DNA of 53,386 nt from Chryseobacterium gleum (GCA_945897755.1 CAMDGH010000007.1:1-53386); one strand, 5' to 3'; positions 1 through 7,810 are shown, counted from the stretch's first letter. The notes: generated by a model not told the origin, from the sequence alone. Program-made: numbers and translations.

Positions 1-654
1 ATTACGATGAATGTGGAAGATGTTGCTCAGACAATTGGTAAACCTGGACCAAACATCACCGATGCAGAAAGCAATAGCTACAAAACAGTTTACATTGGAA
101 CGCAACAATGGATGGCAGAGAACTTAAAAGTCTCAAAGTACAGTGATGGAACAACGATTCCAAACATTACAGATAACAACGAATGGCAAAAGTGGTTGAA
201 AAGTGCTTGGGCCTATTACAATAACGACGAAGCAAACAATGCTAAATATGGTAAATTGTACAATTGGTATGCAGTGAGTAAAACAAGCAATGGCAATAAA
301 AATGTGTGCCCAACAGGATGGCATGTGCCTACAGATGCTGAATGGACAGTTTTAACGGACTATCTAGGCGGAGAAAGTGTAGCTGGAGGTAAACTAAAAG
401 AAGTAGGCACCACCAACTGGAATAGTCCGAATTCAGACGCTACTAATACGTCATTATTTACTGGTCTTCCGGGCGGGCTCCGCAGCAACAATGGCTTTTC
501 CGGCGCCATTGGCGACTACGGTTACTGGTGGAGTTCTTCGGAGTACAATACAAACAATGCTTGTTACTGCTCCCTGAGAGTCTTCAATGGCGATGCTTCC
601 AGAAACAACCTCTATAAGAGGGATGGCTTGTCTGTTAGGTGCCTCAGGGATTAA
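1..654 (+). CDS. FISUMP-domain protein, 3' part only
   Basis: The reading frame is open from the first base of the window, so this is probably the C-terminal part of a longer surface or secreted protein; the ATG at position 7 may be internal. The visible part carries the features of a Fibrobacter succinogenes major paralogous (FISUMP) domain: a Y-x-x-V-x-I-G-x-Q-x-W-M-A-E-N-L-K opening, a central Y-G-x-L-Y-N-W-Y-A motif, C-P-x-G-W-H-V-P, and a closing W-W-S-S-S-E ... S-V-R-C-L-R-D end. FISUMP domains are common in exported Bacteroidota proteins; their biochemical role is not established. No C-terminal type IX sorting signal follows the domain. The missing 5' part prevents calling a signal peptide or upstream domains. 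Confidence 0.85.
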   Translation: MTMNVEDVAQTIGKPGPNITDAESNSYKTVYIGTQQWMAENLKVSKYSDGTTIPNITDNNEWQKWLKSAWAYYNNDEANNAKYGKLYNWYAVSKTSNGNKNVCPTGWHVPTDAEWTVLTDYLGGESVAGGKLKEVGTTNWNSPNSDATNTSLFTGLPGGLRSNNGFSGAIGDYGYWWSSSEYNTNNACYCSLRVFNGDASRNNLYKRDGLSVRCLRD

Positions 655-667
655 TTCGGTATTGGCG

Positions 668-696
668 TTGACAATTTGACCCTTTGACAATTTGAC
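668..696. repeat. 13-bp tandem direct repeat
   Basis: The 13-base unit TTGACAATTTGAC occurs twice (668-680 and 684-696), 16 bases apart start to start, just downstream of the FISUMP gene. It sits next to a hairpin repeat and a GC-rich block, so this gap looks like an accumulation site for small repeats. No function is implied. Confidence 0.7.
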
Positions 697-708
697 TATT
701 TTTTTTCT

Positions 709-732
709 CATACTGAGCATAGACGAAGTGTG
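709..732. repeat. Small hairpin repeat (CTGAGC...CGAAG type)
   Basis: The sequence reads CATACTGAGC-ATAGA-CGAAGTGTG: outer arms CATACT and AGTGTG pair with one wobble around an inner CTGAGC/CGAAG core. It resembles the dispersed intergenic hairpin elements of the form CACCCTGAGCTTGTCGAAGGGTG that I recall from many Bacteroidota genomes. The family assignment is from memory; its copy number in this genome cannot be judged from one window. Confidence 0.5.
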
Positions 733-797
733 GTTATTTGCACCTTAAGTTGTTCAAATCATGCTTAACATTTAAAGTATGGTTTTCCGGATGTTTT

Positions 798-866
798 GCG
801 AACGGAGCTGCCGAGTCGTGAGGAACGAACGTGCGAGGTGGCGGAGTGAGCCCGGGCATCAGTTCG
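798..866. other. GC-rich intergenic block
   Basis: In 801-860, 40 of 60 bases are G or C, far above the A+T-rich surroundings. The block contains related words (CGAGTCGTGAGG, CGTGCGAGG, GGCGGAGTGAG) and ends in CCCGGG. It overlaps a short open frame (779-907) that I do not consider a gene. It may be a dispersed repeat or an imported fragment. Confidence 0.55.
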
Positions 867-903
867 TGTTTATTTTTGAGTGCTTAGCTTTTCAGGAAGT
901 ATT

Positions 904-1815
904 TTAAATGGGTGAGATTATTTTTTTTTTTGATTCATTTACAATTTCAAAACTCAATTGTTTGATTGGTTTTTCGATGATTGCGTTTAGTTCCCATGCT
1001 AAGTTTTCGAGGCAGGTTTTCACAATAGACTGATTAAAAAACCCATACGAACCGATCACTGAAATCTGTTTTAGTGTCGCATCTTTAGGTAGGTATAAAT
1101 CAAAAAAAGCAGTTATATTCTGTTTATGGATTAAATCAAATTCCACCTTAAACTCAGTTTCGTTCACTAATTCTTTACTAAGTTCACTAAGTATCTTTTT
1201 TGGATCAAGGTGTATTTTTTGAAGTGTGATTGAAATAGGTTTAAATTTTTCATTTAAAAAACACATTAATTTAGGAGACAATTGGTTAAGGAGGTATTTT
1301 TTCAAAAGGAGTTTACCGAAATAGTAGCCGCTTCCTTCATCTCCAATGAGATATCCAAAACCACCACTTAAATTGCTTATTTTTTTGTGATCAACCAACG
1401 CGATGACAGATCCTGTACCCATAATCGCAATATGCCCTTTTTTGTTACCATAGCAAGCTATTGCTGCTCCGAGTACATCGCTTTCAATAAGCATGGTTTT
1501 AGTGATTAAAGGCATCAAAAAAGCACGCATTTTTTCTTTTGCTATCTCACTTGCGTATCCTGCACCAAAGAAGTAAAAGAAAATGGGAAAAGAGTTAAAC
1601 TTAAGCTTTAAAAATTGAATAAATTCGATTGAATCTGGATTGTTTAGTTGGGAATAATGAAAGGATTGACTTGTGAAAAAGTAGGACTTAGAATGGGAGG
1701 AAATACACCAATCTGTTTTTGTGCCTCCACTATCTGCGATAATAAAAATGGATTCGTTTTTGTCAAACACATTTTCATCTAGTTCTGAAAAATGGTTAAG
1801 GAGGTGAACTTTCAT
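904..1815 (-). CDS. BadF/BadG/BcrA/BcrD-type ATPase, probable N-acetylglucosamine kinase
   Basis: This 303-residue protein has the ASKHA-fold phosphate-1 loop A-D-S-G-G-T-K-T-D-W at about residues 27-36, and later G-T-G-S-V and G-G-F-G-Y-L-I-G-D-E-G-S-G-Y-Y-F-G-K, the second phosphate/adenosine region typical of the BadF family. Bacteroidota members of this size are annotated as N-acetylglucosamine kinase-like proteins that phosphorylate an amino sugar in cell-wall recycling or chitin use; the substrate here is inferred. An N-terminal extension of about 25 residues precedes the motif, so the true start could be further in, but no better ATG is evident. An 11-T run (plus strand, 921-931) encodes the lysines near the C-terminus and could frameshift without affecting the core fold. 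It is convergent with the FISUMP gene and divergent from the DUF4294 gene. Confidence 0.8.
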   Translation of the reverse strand: MKVHLLNHFSELDENVFDKNESIFIIADSGGTKTDWCISSHSKSYFFTSQSFHYSQLNNPDSIEFIQFLKLKFNSFPIFFYFFGAGYASEIAKEKMRAFLMPLITKTMLIESDVLGAAIACYGNKKGHIAIMGTGSVIALVDHKKISNLSGGFGYLIGDEGSGYYFGKLLLKKYLLNQLSPKLMCFLNEKFKPISITLQKIHLDPKKILSELSKELVNETEFKVEFDLIHKQNITAFFDLYLPKDATLKQISVIGSYGFFNQSIVKTCLENLAWELNAIIEKPIKQLSFEIVNESKKKIISPI

Positions 1816-1867
1816 TTTTGCGGATGTGTTAAGTATATCCCAAATTTGTATAAAAAATGAATAGAAT

Positions 1868-1894
1868 CAAATTTATTTATGAAATTTAGATCAA
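1868..1894 (-). promoter_or_regulatory. Possible Bacteroidota-type promoter for the BadF-like gene
   Basis: On the minus strand TAAATTTG (plus 1868-1875) matches the TAnnTTTG -7 element. A TTG lies 16 bases upstream (plus 1892-1894), slightly short of the usual spacing. It is about 53 bases from the start codon. Confidence 0.3.
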
Positions 1895-1926
1895 TTTTGT
1901 AAAAACCGATTTTTATAATCGCTCAG

Positions 1927-2601
1927 ATGAGTTATTTAAAGCTTTGCCTAATGCTATTTTTTCTCTTTTTATTTGTTGAGTTATATGCTCAAGAGATAAA
2001 GATAGAACAGGAATTGGATGAAATATATGTAGATCAAGATTATGATTTTAAATACAGGCAGGCTCTCAGAAGAATCAGGAGAGTTTATCCCTTGGCCTTA
2101 AAAGCAGCAGACTTAATGCATGAGCTTGATGCACAGTTGAGCGAGGAAAATTCGAGAAGAAAAAGAAAGAAAATCACTAAAAATGTACATGAATCGATTA
2201 AAGATCAGTATTTGTATGTGATTAAAGATTTGTATATCCAAGAAGGTGTTTTGCTTATGAAACTCATTTACAGAGAAACAGGACTAACCACTGCTGAAAT
2301 AATGGTTAAATACAAAGGAAGGTTTAAAGCAGGAATTTACGAACAGGTTGCAAAGTTGTGGGATCAGAATTTAGATTCAAGATATGATCCTTCAGGGAAG
2401 GATTGGATTATTGAAAAAATAATTCAAGAAATAAAAACCAATCAAATCTATTTTGATTCAGTTCCTCATTTACTCTCCCGAAATGAATTTAAGAAAGAAA
2501 AACAGGATTATAAAATCAATGTGAAAGAGTCTAAAATGCAAGCAAGGAAACAAAAAAAAGAAGCAAATTCAAAAAAAAACACGAAGGTAATCTCTAAATA
2601 A
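1927..2601 (+). CDS. DUF4294 family protein, exported
   Basis: The 224-residue product begins with a cleavable signal peptide (hydrophobic residues 4-20 ending V-E-L-Y-A-Q). The mature part contains Y-R-Q-A-L-R-R-I-R-R-V-Y-P, a long basic helical region, I-Y-R-E-T-G and K-Y-K-G-R-F, which are hallmarks of DUF4294, a family known mainly from Bacteroidota and without assigned activity. The tail (about residues 180-224) is very lysine-rich and low complexity. Location is probably periplasm or outer-membrane-associated. It is followed 12 bases later by the thioesterase gene and may be co-transcribed with the menaquinone genes, though no functional link is known. Confidence 0.85.
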   Translation: MSYLKLCLMLFFLFLFVELYAQEIKIEQELDEIYVDQDYDFKYRQALRRIRRVYPLALKAADLMHELDAQLSEENSRRKRKKITKNVHESIKDQYLYVIKDLYIQEGVLLMKLIYRETGLTTAEIMVKYKGRFKAGIYEQVAKLWDQNLDSRYDPSGKDWIIEKIIQEIKTNQIYFDSVPHLLSRNEFKKEKQDYKINVKESKMQARKQKKEANSKKNTKVISK

Positions 2602-2613
2602 TTATTTTTAACA

Positions 2614-3051
2614 ATGGATTTTTCAACAATACCGCTATCCCGTTTAAATGCAATGCATAAAAACACCTTAATGGAAACATTAAGCATTCAATTTACCGAT
2701 GCAGGCTTGGGTTTTCTAGAGGCTGAAATGCCTGTTGGTCCAATGAATCATCAACCTATGGGCTTGCTTCATGGAGGAGCTACTGCTGCTTTAATTGAAT
2801 CAATAGGGTCTATGGGTTCGGCCTTGATGTGTGATTTATCAATGGAACATCCAGTAGGATTAGAGGTTAATGCAAATCACATCAGTAGTATTTCAGAAGG
2901 TGTTGTTGTTGGAAAAGGAAAGTTAATTCATAAAGGAAAAAAAACACACGTTTGGCAAGTTGATGTGTATGCAAAGGAAACTACTCGCATTATTTCTTCA
3001 GGAAGGTTAACGGTCATGATTGTGCGAAAAACAGGTGCAACCCATGAGTGA
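2614..3051 (+). CDS. Hotdog-fold thioesterase, probable DHNA-CoA thioesterase
   Basis: The 145-residue protein matches the PaaI/YdiI group of hotdog thioesterases: M-N-H-Q-P-M-G-L-L-H-G-G-A followed by A-L-I-E-S-I-G-S, where the glutamate is the likely catalytic residue on the central helix, and later G-L-E-V-N-A-N-H. In menaquinone synthesis the YdiI/MenI enzyme hydrolyses 1,4-dihydroxy-2-naphthoyl-CoA. The gene overlaps the isochorismate synthase start by eight bases (ATGAGTGA) and menD follows, so this role is a good contextual inference. Another acyl-CoA substrate cannot be excluded. Confidence 0.82.
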   Translation: MDFSTIPLSRLNAMHKNTLMETLSIQFTDAGLGFLEAEMPVGPMNHQPMGLLHGGATAALIESIGSMGSALMCDLSMEHPVGLEVNANHISSISEGVVVGKGKLIHKGKKTHVWQVDVYAKETTRIISSGRLTVMIVRKTGATHE

Positions 3052-4015
3052 TTTTGTAGCTTATCGTTTTCCGGATGGAAATGTTGAACAAAAAGTAGGA
3101 CGTTTTACATTAGGGACAGAAAAAGTAGAATCTGGTTTTATGATAAGTGATTTTAAGGGTGATAACACTTTTTTTTTAGCAGATGCTTTGGATGGTGATT
3201 GGCCTGTTCATTTTCATTGTGCAAAAGAAAAACCGTATGCTTGTTCTTCAAGAGAGTATTTGCTTCAAGCCCATTCTTTTTTAAATGGAATGAAACAGTT
3301 TGGTGTTAAAAAAGGTGTTTTCTCGAGAGTGAAAAAAGTTTCTTTTTCAGTAAATAAGGCCAAAGCACTTTTTGAAATGTTGTGTCAACATTATCCTAAA
3401 GCATTTATTTATTTAGTTTCTTCTGAATTAGTTGGTACTTGGATTGGTGCTACTCCAGAAGTTTTGATGGAGTCGCACAAAGATTGTCTTTTCACAGTTT
3501 CTTTGGCTGGCACAAAGTTGGTTTCAGACACTTCGGCATGGGGAGAAAAAGAACGATTGGAACAAACGTTTGTTACTTCTTTTATTGAAGAAAAGCTTAC
3601 ATTGTATGGAGCGAGAAATATCGAAAAAATAGGGCCTTACGATTTATGCGCAGGTCCGATTAAACATTTAAAAACTGATTTTAGTGCTGATTTAGCATTT
3701 CAAAAACATTGGTCTTTGCTAAAAGAACTTCATCCTTCTCCTGCCGTGAGTGGTTTGCCTCGCCAAGAAGCCCTCGATTTGATAGCCCTTACTGAAAATC
3801 ACGATCGTTTATTGTATACCGGTTTTATAGGTGTTTATGGAGAACAATCTGCGCGTTTTTATGTTAATTTAAGGTGTGCTCAACTGCAAGGGGATACTGC
3901 TTACCTGTATGTCGGAGGAGGGTTTACCGATCAATCTATTCCGGAATTAGAATTTGATGAAACTGAAAATAAAAGTAAAACACTGTCTTCATTCATGAAA
4001 CAATGCGGAAAGTAG
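3044..4015 (+). CDS. menF: Isochorismate synthase (chorismate-binding enzyme)
   Basis: It converts chorismate to isochorismate, the entry step of menaquinone synthesis. The 323-residue protein is shorter than Escherichia coli MenF but keeps the C-terminal chorismate-utilising domain: W-I-G-A-T-P-E-V-L, S-L-A-G-T-K, E-L-H-P-S-P-A-V-S-G-L-P, Y-T-G-F-I-G-V-Y-G, and the final G-G-G-F-T-D-Q-S-I-P-E-x-E-F-D-E-T-x-x-K. I chose the ATG at 3044 rather than an upstream in-frame TTG at 3020, because the ATG gives a compact overlap with the thioesterase stop. A siderophore or salicylate role is possible for this family, but menD next door argues for menaquinone. Confidence 0.88.
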   Translation: MSDFVAYRFPDGNVEQKVGRFTLGTEKVESGFMISDFKGDNTFFLADALDGDWPVHFHCAKEKPYACSSREYLLQAHSFLNGMKQFGVKKGVFSRVKKVSFSVNKAKALFEMLCQHYPKAFIYLVSSELVGTWIGATPEVLMESHKDCLFTVSLAGTKLVSDTSAWGEKERLEQTFVTSFIEEKLTLYGARNIEKIGPYDLCAGPIKHLKTDFSADLAFQKHWSLLKELHPSPAVSGLPRQEALDLIALTENHDRLLYTGFIGVYGEQSARFYVNLRCAQLQGDTAYLYVGGGFTDQSIPELEFDETENKSKTLSSFMKQCGK

Positions 4016-4038
4016 CTTTTTAACTTTCCTAAAATGAG

Positions 4039-4046
4039 TACATTTG
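4039..4046 (+). promoter_or_regulatory. Possible -7 element upstream of menD
   Basis: TACATTTG fits the TAnnTTTG consensus and lies 21 bases before the menD start, in the 52-base menF-menD gap. No convincing TTG lies at the -33 position. It could give menD an internal promoter with a very short leader. Confidence 0.3.
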
Positions 4047-4067
4047 TATTAAAATAAAGTAGTAAAA

Positions 4068-5759
4068 TTGATTTCAAGTTCAAAAACAAACGTTCAACAA
4101 TGCGTTGCATTAAGTGTTAAGCTAGGTTTAACTCATGTTGTTTGTTCTCCTGGTTCTCGGAATGCCCCTCTTATCATTGCTTTTAATCAGCATCCTTCAA
4201 TCACCTGTGTGGTGATACCTGATGAGCGTAGTGCTGCTTTTTTCGCGATGGGATTAGCACAACAATTAAGCTCTTTTGTTGCTGTTTGCTGTACTTCTGG
4301 CTCCGCTTTATTGAATTATTACCCAGCAATTGCAGAAGCATTTTATCAAAAAATACCCTTGCTAATCCTTTCAGCCGATCGCCCAAATGAGTGGGTGGAT
4401 CAAGGCGATGGACAAACCATTCGACAAACGGGAGTGTTTGTTAATCACATACTGTATTCTACCACAATTCCTGAGTCCGAATTTTTGACTGATGGCGAAT
4501 GGTTTATAAAACGGGAGCTTTCTAAGTGTTTTTATTATGCTAAAAAAGGCCCTGTTCACCTTAATTTCCCTTTCTCTGAGCCACTTTACGATACCATTGA
4601 GTTATCTGAGAATGCTCAATTTCTTCCAATCAAAGTGGAAGAGCCTACTTTTTCTTTATCCATAGAGCAAGTAGCAAGATTACGGAAAAAAATTAAAGCT
4701 TCAAGTAAAATAATGGTGCTTTGCGGTCAGCTGTCTCCTTCTAAGGAATTAACAGCACTGCTTACTGATTTTGCTAAAAATACAGGTGCTGTTGTGCTTG
4801 CGGAGAACACTTCAAATTGCATTTCAGCTCATTTCATAAATTGCATAGACCGATCTTTAGAGTCCATTGAGAGTGCAAATTCAATCCTGTATGAGCCAGA
4901 TTTAGTGCTTGTTATTGGTGATGCTGTTGTTTCCAAAAAAATAAAAACATTCCTTAGATCTATTAAAACCATTGAAGCATGGAGAATAGGAGAGAATGAT
5001 TTGTTTATGGACACTTACAAATCTGTTTTATATTCCTATGCCATAGACCCAATCACTTTTTTCTCAAGTATCCATGATGTGTGTAATGTATCCGACAGGC
5101 TATTTCAGTCAAACTGGAATGCGTTAGATGCAAGTTCAGTTAAAAAAGCAAATTGTTTTTTGAATCAAGCTCATTCTTTTTCTGATTTAGTTGCTTTCAA
5201 TCAGATTTTAACACAACTGCCAGAAAATCAAAATCTTCACTTGGCTAATAGCTCTGTAATTCGTTATTCTCAATTGTTTGACCCAATCAACAAAACTGCT
5301 TATTATTGCAATAGGGGTACGAGTGGGGTAGACGGTAGTTCAAGTACTGCCTATGGAGCAGCTTTTGGGAGTCCTTCTGTTTTAAACACCTTAATTACAG
5401 GCGATATCTCTTTTTTTTATGATAGTAATGCTTTTTGGAATACGATTAATGTTCCGAATTTGAAGGTTATTTTAATCAATAATGGGGGGGGCGGTATATT
5501 CAAAATAATTCCAGGTCCATCTACAACAAAAGAATTAGATGATTTTTTTGTGTATTCTAATTCGTTTACTGCTGAAAAAATATGTGCTACTTTTGGACTT
5601 CCTTACTTGAAAGCGAATTCCATTGATTCACTCAAAGAAGGCTTGGAAATCCTTTTTTCAGATGATAATAAATCAACTTTATTAGAGGTATTTACTCCTT
5701 CAGATATAAATGATGTTGTTTTATCTGCTTATTTTAAATTTTTAAAAAACAATAATTAA
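4068..5759 (+). CDS. menD: 2-succinyl-5-enolpyruvyl-6-hydroxy-3-cyclohexene-1-carboxylate synthase
   Basis: MenD is the thiamine-diphosphate enzyme that adds the succinic semialdehyde unit from 2-oxoglutarate to isochorismate. The 563-residue protein has the N-terminal C-S-P-G-S-R-N-A-P-L pattern, the conserved glutamate in P-D-E-R-S-A-A-F-F (about residue 53) that activates the cofactor, and the ThDP/Mg motif G-D-I-S ... I-N-N at about residues 445-475, followed by G-G-G-G-I-F. Length is normal for the family. The start is a TTG: it places K-T-N-V-Q at the usual N-terminal position and no in-frame ATG is available. An unusual run of eight G bases (5484-5491) encodes the conserved glycines after the cofactor motif. 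Confidence 0.93.
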   Translation: MISSSKTNVQQCVALSVKLGLTHVVCSPGSRNAPLIIAFNQHPSITCVVIPDERSAAFFAMGLAQQLSSFVAVCCTSGSALLNYYPAIAEAFYQKIPLLILSADRPNEWVDQGDGQTIRQTGVFVNHILYSTTIPESEFLTDGEWFIKRELSKCFYYAKKGPVHLNFPFSEPLYDTIELSENAQFLPIKVEEPTFSLSIEQVARLRKKIKASSKIMVLCGQLSPSKELTALLTDFAKNTGAVVLAENTSNCISAHFINCIDRSLESIESANSILYEPDLVLVIGDAVVSKKIKTFLRSIKTIEAWRIGENDLFMDTYKSVLYSYAIDPITFFSSIHDVCNVSDRLFQSNWNALDASSVKKANCFLNQAHSFSDLVAFNQILTQLPENQNLHLANSSVIRYSQLFDPINKTAYYCNRGTSGVDGSSSTAYGAAFGSPSVLNTLITGDISFFYDSNAFWNTINVPNLKVILINNGGGGIFKIIPGPSTTKELDDFFVYSNSFTAEKICATFGLPYLKANSIDSLKEGLEILFSDDNKSTLLEVFTPSDINDVVLSAYFKFLKNNN

Positions 5760-5767
5760 CTAAAAAA

Positions 5768-6520
5768 ATGGATTTTATCTCAATCTTACTTACACCAACT
5801 GGAATTTTTTATTTGTTTTTCCTTTCGTTATTGGAAATCGTTCTCGGAATAGATAATATTATTTTTATCTCGATTGTTACTGATCAACTGGCTGAGTCAA
5901 AGAAACGCAAAGCGCGCAACATAGGTTTGACCTTAGCCTTGGTTGTTCGTCTTTTACTTTTGAGTGTTGTAGGATGGATCATGAGTATGAAGTCACCTCT
6001 TTTCAGTGTTTTTGGTCATTCATTTGATGGTCAAAGTTTGGTTTTATTGGCCGGAGGTTTATTTTTACTTTACAAAAGCACGACTGAAATGCATTCTTCT
6101 GTTAAGGGTCATTCTGAAGCAGATGTAAAGCAAAAAAACTCTTTATCAGCGGTTATTTTCCAAATTGTGTTGATAGACATCGTTTTTAGTTTTGATTCTG
6201 TAATCACTGCTATTGGTATGACGAATGAAATTAGCAGTGGAGATGCTCATAAAAATCCAATGGTTATTATTTTTGCTGCAGTGATTATATCCATGATAGT
6301 GATGTTGATATTTGCTAAAACGATTTCTGATTTTATCAATAAAAGACCTACAATTAAAATGATTGCCTTGTCTTTTTTGGTGACCATCGGTGTAATCTTA
6401 ATTGCCGAAGCATTTGATCAAAAAATACCTAAAGGGTACATTTATTTTGCGATGGTTTTTTCATTGTTTGTAGAGTTTATAAACATCAAAATGAGAAAGA
6501 ATAAAGGAATTAAAGAATGA
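5768..6520 (+). CDS. TerC family integral membrane protein
   Basis: This 250-residue, highly hydrophobic protein has about seven membrane segments. It carries the TerC signatures S-L-L-E-I-V-L-G-I-D-N-I-I-F in the first helix and D-I-V-F-S-F-D-S-V-I-T-A-I-G-M in the middle; the intramembrane acidic residues are consistent with metal-ion transport. TerC-family proteins have been linked to tellurite resistance and, in several bacteria, to manganese export that supplies secreted metalloenzymes. No other ter genes are present, so a tellurite-island role is unlikely. The stop overlaps the next start (ATGA). Confidence 0.9.
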   Translation: MDFISILLTPTGIFYLFFLSLLEIVLGIDNIIFISIVTDQLAESKKRKARNIGLTLALVVRLLLLSVVGWIMSMKSPLFSVFGHSFDGQSLVLLAGGLFLLYKSTTEMHSSVKGHSEADVKQKNSLSAVIFQIVLIDIVFSFDSVITAIGMTNEISSGDAHKNPMVIIFAAVIISMIVMLIFAKTISDFINKRPTIKMIALSFLVTIGVILIAEAFDQKIPKGYIYFAMVFSLFVEFINIKMRKNKGIKE

Positions 6521-7098
6521 CATCAACTGAAGCACAACACTATTTAAACCTTTCTCCAGATGGGTTTGATTCAGAAATGCTTAATGACCGGTATCAAGAA
6601 ATGTTGTTTGAGCATAAACTTTTTTTTAATACTGTAGTGCCGATTTCAAAGGTTGTTTTTGCAAGAACAACTAAGATGAAAAAAGAACTTTTGGCCTTTC
6701 ATGTGCTTGGGCTAAAAGGAATAGAAAACCAGGAGGTATTCGATGAGTTGTGTGCTGATTTTTCAGAACGAATGGAAGAAGCATTTCATGATTATCAACG
6801 CTTGAAAAACAAGGTCAAGTTGAAAGTAATGCACGCAAACTCCTACGAATCAATTTTTAAATGTGCTCATTTTTTGGTCGATCTTCAGTTGAAGTACGCT
6901 GAAAAGTGGCAATGTTCTATCCAAACGGATCAAGTTATTGTTACGAAAGAGCCCGATTCTATGGAGTTACTATCGCAAATTAAAAAATACACTGGAATAA
7001 CATTCGTCAATTTAAAAAGCATGAAGGATAATCCGAGTGAATTACTAATCCATGAAATGAAGCGTTTAAGCCTAATCTACACTAATTATAACACATGA
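6517..7098 (+). CDS. Unrecognised 193-residue soluble protein
   Basis: I do not recognise this family. It has no signal peptide or membrane segment. It is mostly helical by composition, with charged amphipathic stretches at about residues 20-65 and 75-105 and a more beta-like C-terminal third containing I-Q-T-D-Q-V-I-V-T-K-E-P-D. The N-terminal 60 residues vaguely resemble a J-domain layout but the HPD motif is absent, so I do not call it. Both ends overlap neighbours by four bases (TerC upstream, DUF493 downstream), indicating translational coupling and a possible shared role. Confidence 0.75.
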   Translation: MTSTEAQHYLNLSPDGFDSEMLNDRYQEMLFEHKLFFNTVVPISKVVFARTTKMKKELLAFHVLGLKGIENQEVFDELCADFSERMEEAFHDYQRLKNKVKLKVMHANSYESIFKCAHFLVDLQLKYAEKWQCSIQTDQVIVTKEPDSMELLSQIKKYTGITFVNLKSMKDNPSELLIHEMKRLSLIYTNYNT

Positions 7099-7367
7099 TG
7101 ATGGATGAAACATTAGCACGACTGAAGCTACAACTTGAGCTACTTGATTGGCCCAGTGAGTATTTATACAAGTTTATAGTTCCAAATGATTTGGATAAGG
7201 TTAATGCGGTAAAAGCACTTTTTGATGCGGATGCTGACATTAAATCTAATGTTTCTAAAACGGGAAAGTATATAAGTATAAGTATTAAGGAGCTAGAAAT
7301 ATCGGCAGATGCAATCGTTGAAAAATATATGCAAGCGAGTAGTATTAGTGGCATAATTTCTTTATAA
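7095..7367 (+). CDS. DUF493 (YbeD-like) family protein
   Basis: The 90-residue protein has the DUF493 layout: W-P-S-E-Y-L-Y-K-F-I-V-P-N near the N-terminus, a G-K-Y-I-S-I-S-I-K strand, and a C-terminal helix before S-G-I-I-S-L. The family (UPF0250/YbeD) adopts a small ferredoxin-like alpha/beta fold related to regulatory ACT-type domains; a ligand is not known to me for Bacteroidota members. Three consecutive ATG codons (7095, 7098, 7101) are possible starts, and the first overlaps the previous stop. Confidence 0.8.
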   Translation: MMMDETLARLKLQLELLDWPSEYLYKFIVPNDLDKVNAVKALFDADADIKSNVSKTGKYISISIKELEISADAIVEKYMQASSISGIISL

Positions 7368-7390
7368 TTTTAACATAAAAAGCACTAAAA

Positions 7391-7810
7391 ATGATTCAAA
7401 ACACAATTCAGTTAGGAAGTATTTTTTCAATGGATACGGTTATAATTTACATGTTAACATCCATTGCGATTATTACTGTTATTCTTCTCTATATGAGGGT
7501 GATATCAAAAGAGAAAGGAAAGTTAATTACACAGAAAAAGTACTGTGTTTTGTACTCTTTTGAAGAAGATGTTCAACAGGGAAATCTTGAGTTTTATTTT
7601 ACAAACGAAGAAATGAAACAGGTTTCTTTTGAATTATTATCCGAAAATGAAGCGTTTATTGAATTAATTAAAGAGGGGCAGTTTAAACCGGGTGGTCATA
7701 TCATTCGTTTTGATTCTACTAAAATTAAGAATGGGGTATATTTTTATCAGTTGAGGACTGATAATCAAATCATCAAAAAGAAAATGGTAGTAGACAATTT
7801 GGCAGTTTAA
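7391..7810 (+). CDS. Membrane-anchored protein with a sorting-domain-like beta-sandwich
   Basis: The 139-residue product has one hydrophobic segment at about residues 18-37, then a basic stretch (R-V-I-S-K-E-K-G-K) and a roughly 95-residue beta-rich domain. The last part reads G-G-H-I-I-R-F-D-S-T-K-I-K-N-G-V-Y-F-Y-Q-L and ends K-K-K-M-V-V, closely resembling the ending of type A type IX secretion C-terminal domains (FlgD-Ig-like fold). Genuine cargo carries that domain after a cleavable signal peptide and a large passenger; here there is only an anchor. The basic residues after the helix suggest the domain may face the cytoplasm. It is the last gene of the terC group. The function is unknown. 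Confidence 0.7.
   Translation: MIQNTIQLGSIFSMDTVIIYMLTSIAIITVILLYMRVISKEKGKLITQKKYCVLYSFEEDVQQGNLEFYFTNEEMKQVSFELLSENEAFIELIKEGQFKPGGHIIRFDSTKIKNGVYFYQLRTDNQIIKKKMVVDNLAV

Noticed and set aside
454-720. Minus-strand frame opposite the FISUMP gene
   Set aside because: It is the antisense of a clearly coding domain and has no family signature.
779-907. Short open frame of about 42 codons across the GC-rich block
   Set aside because: Arginine-rich translation with no recognisable pattern, no promoter, and it runs into the 3' end of the BadF-like gene; composition reflects the repeat block rather than coding.
921-931. Frameshift in the BadF-like gene at the 11-base homopolymer
   Set aside because: The frame stays open through the tract and ends naturally eight to ten residues later; no evidence of disruption.
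5768-6520. Tellurite-resistance island
   Set aside because: Only a TerC-family protein is present; no terA, terB, terD, terE or terZ relatives surround it.
6517-6700. J-domain in the N-terminus of the 193-residue unknown
   Set aside because: The helix spacing is only vaguely similar and the essential HPD motif is missing.
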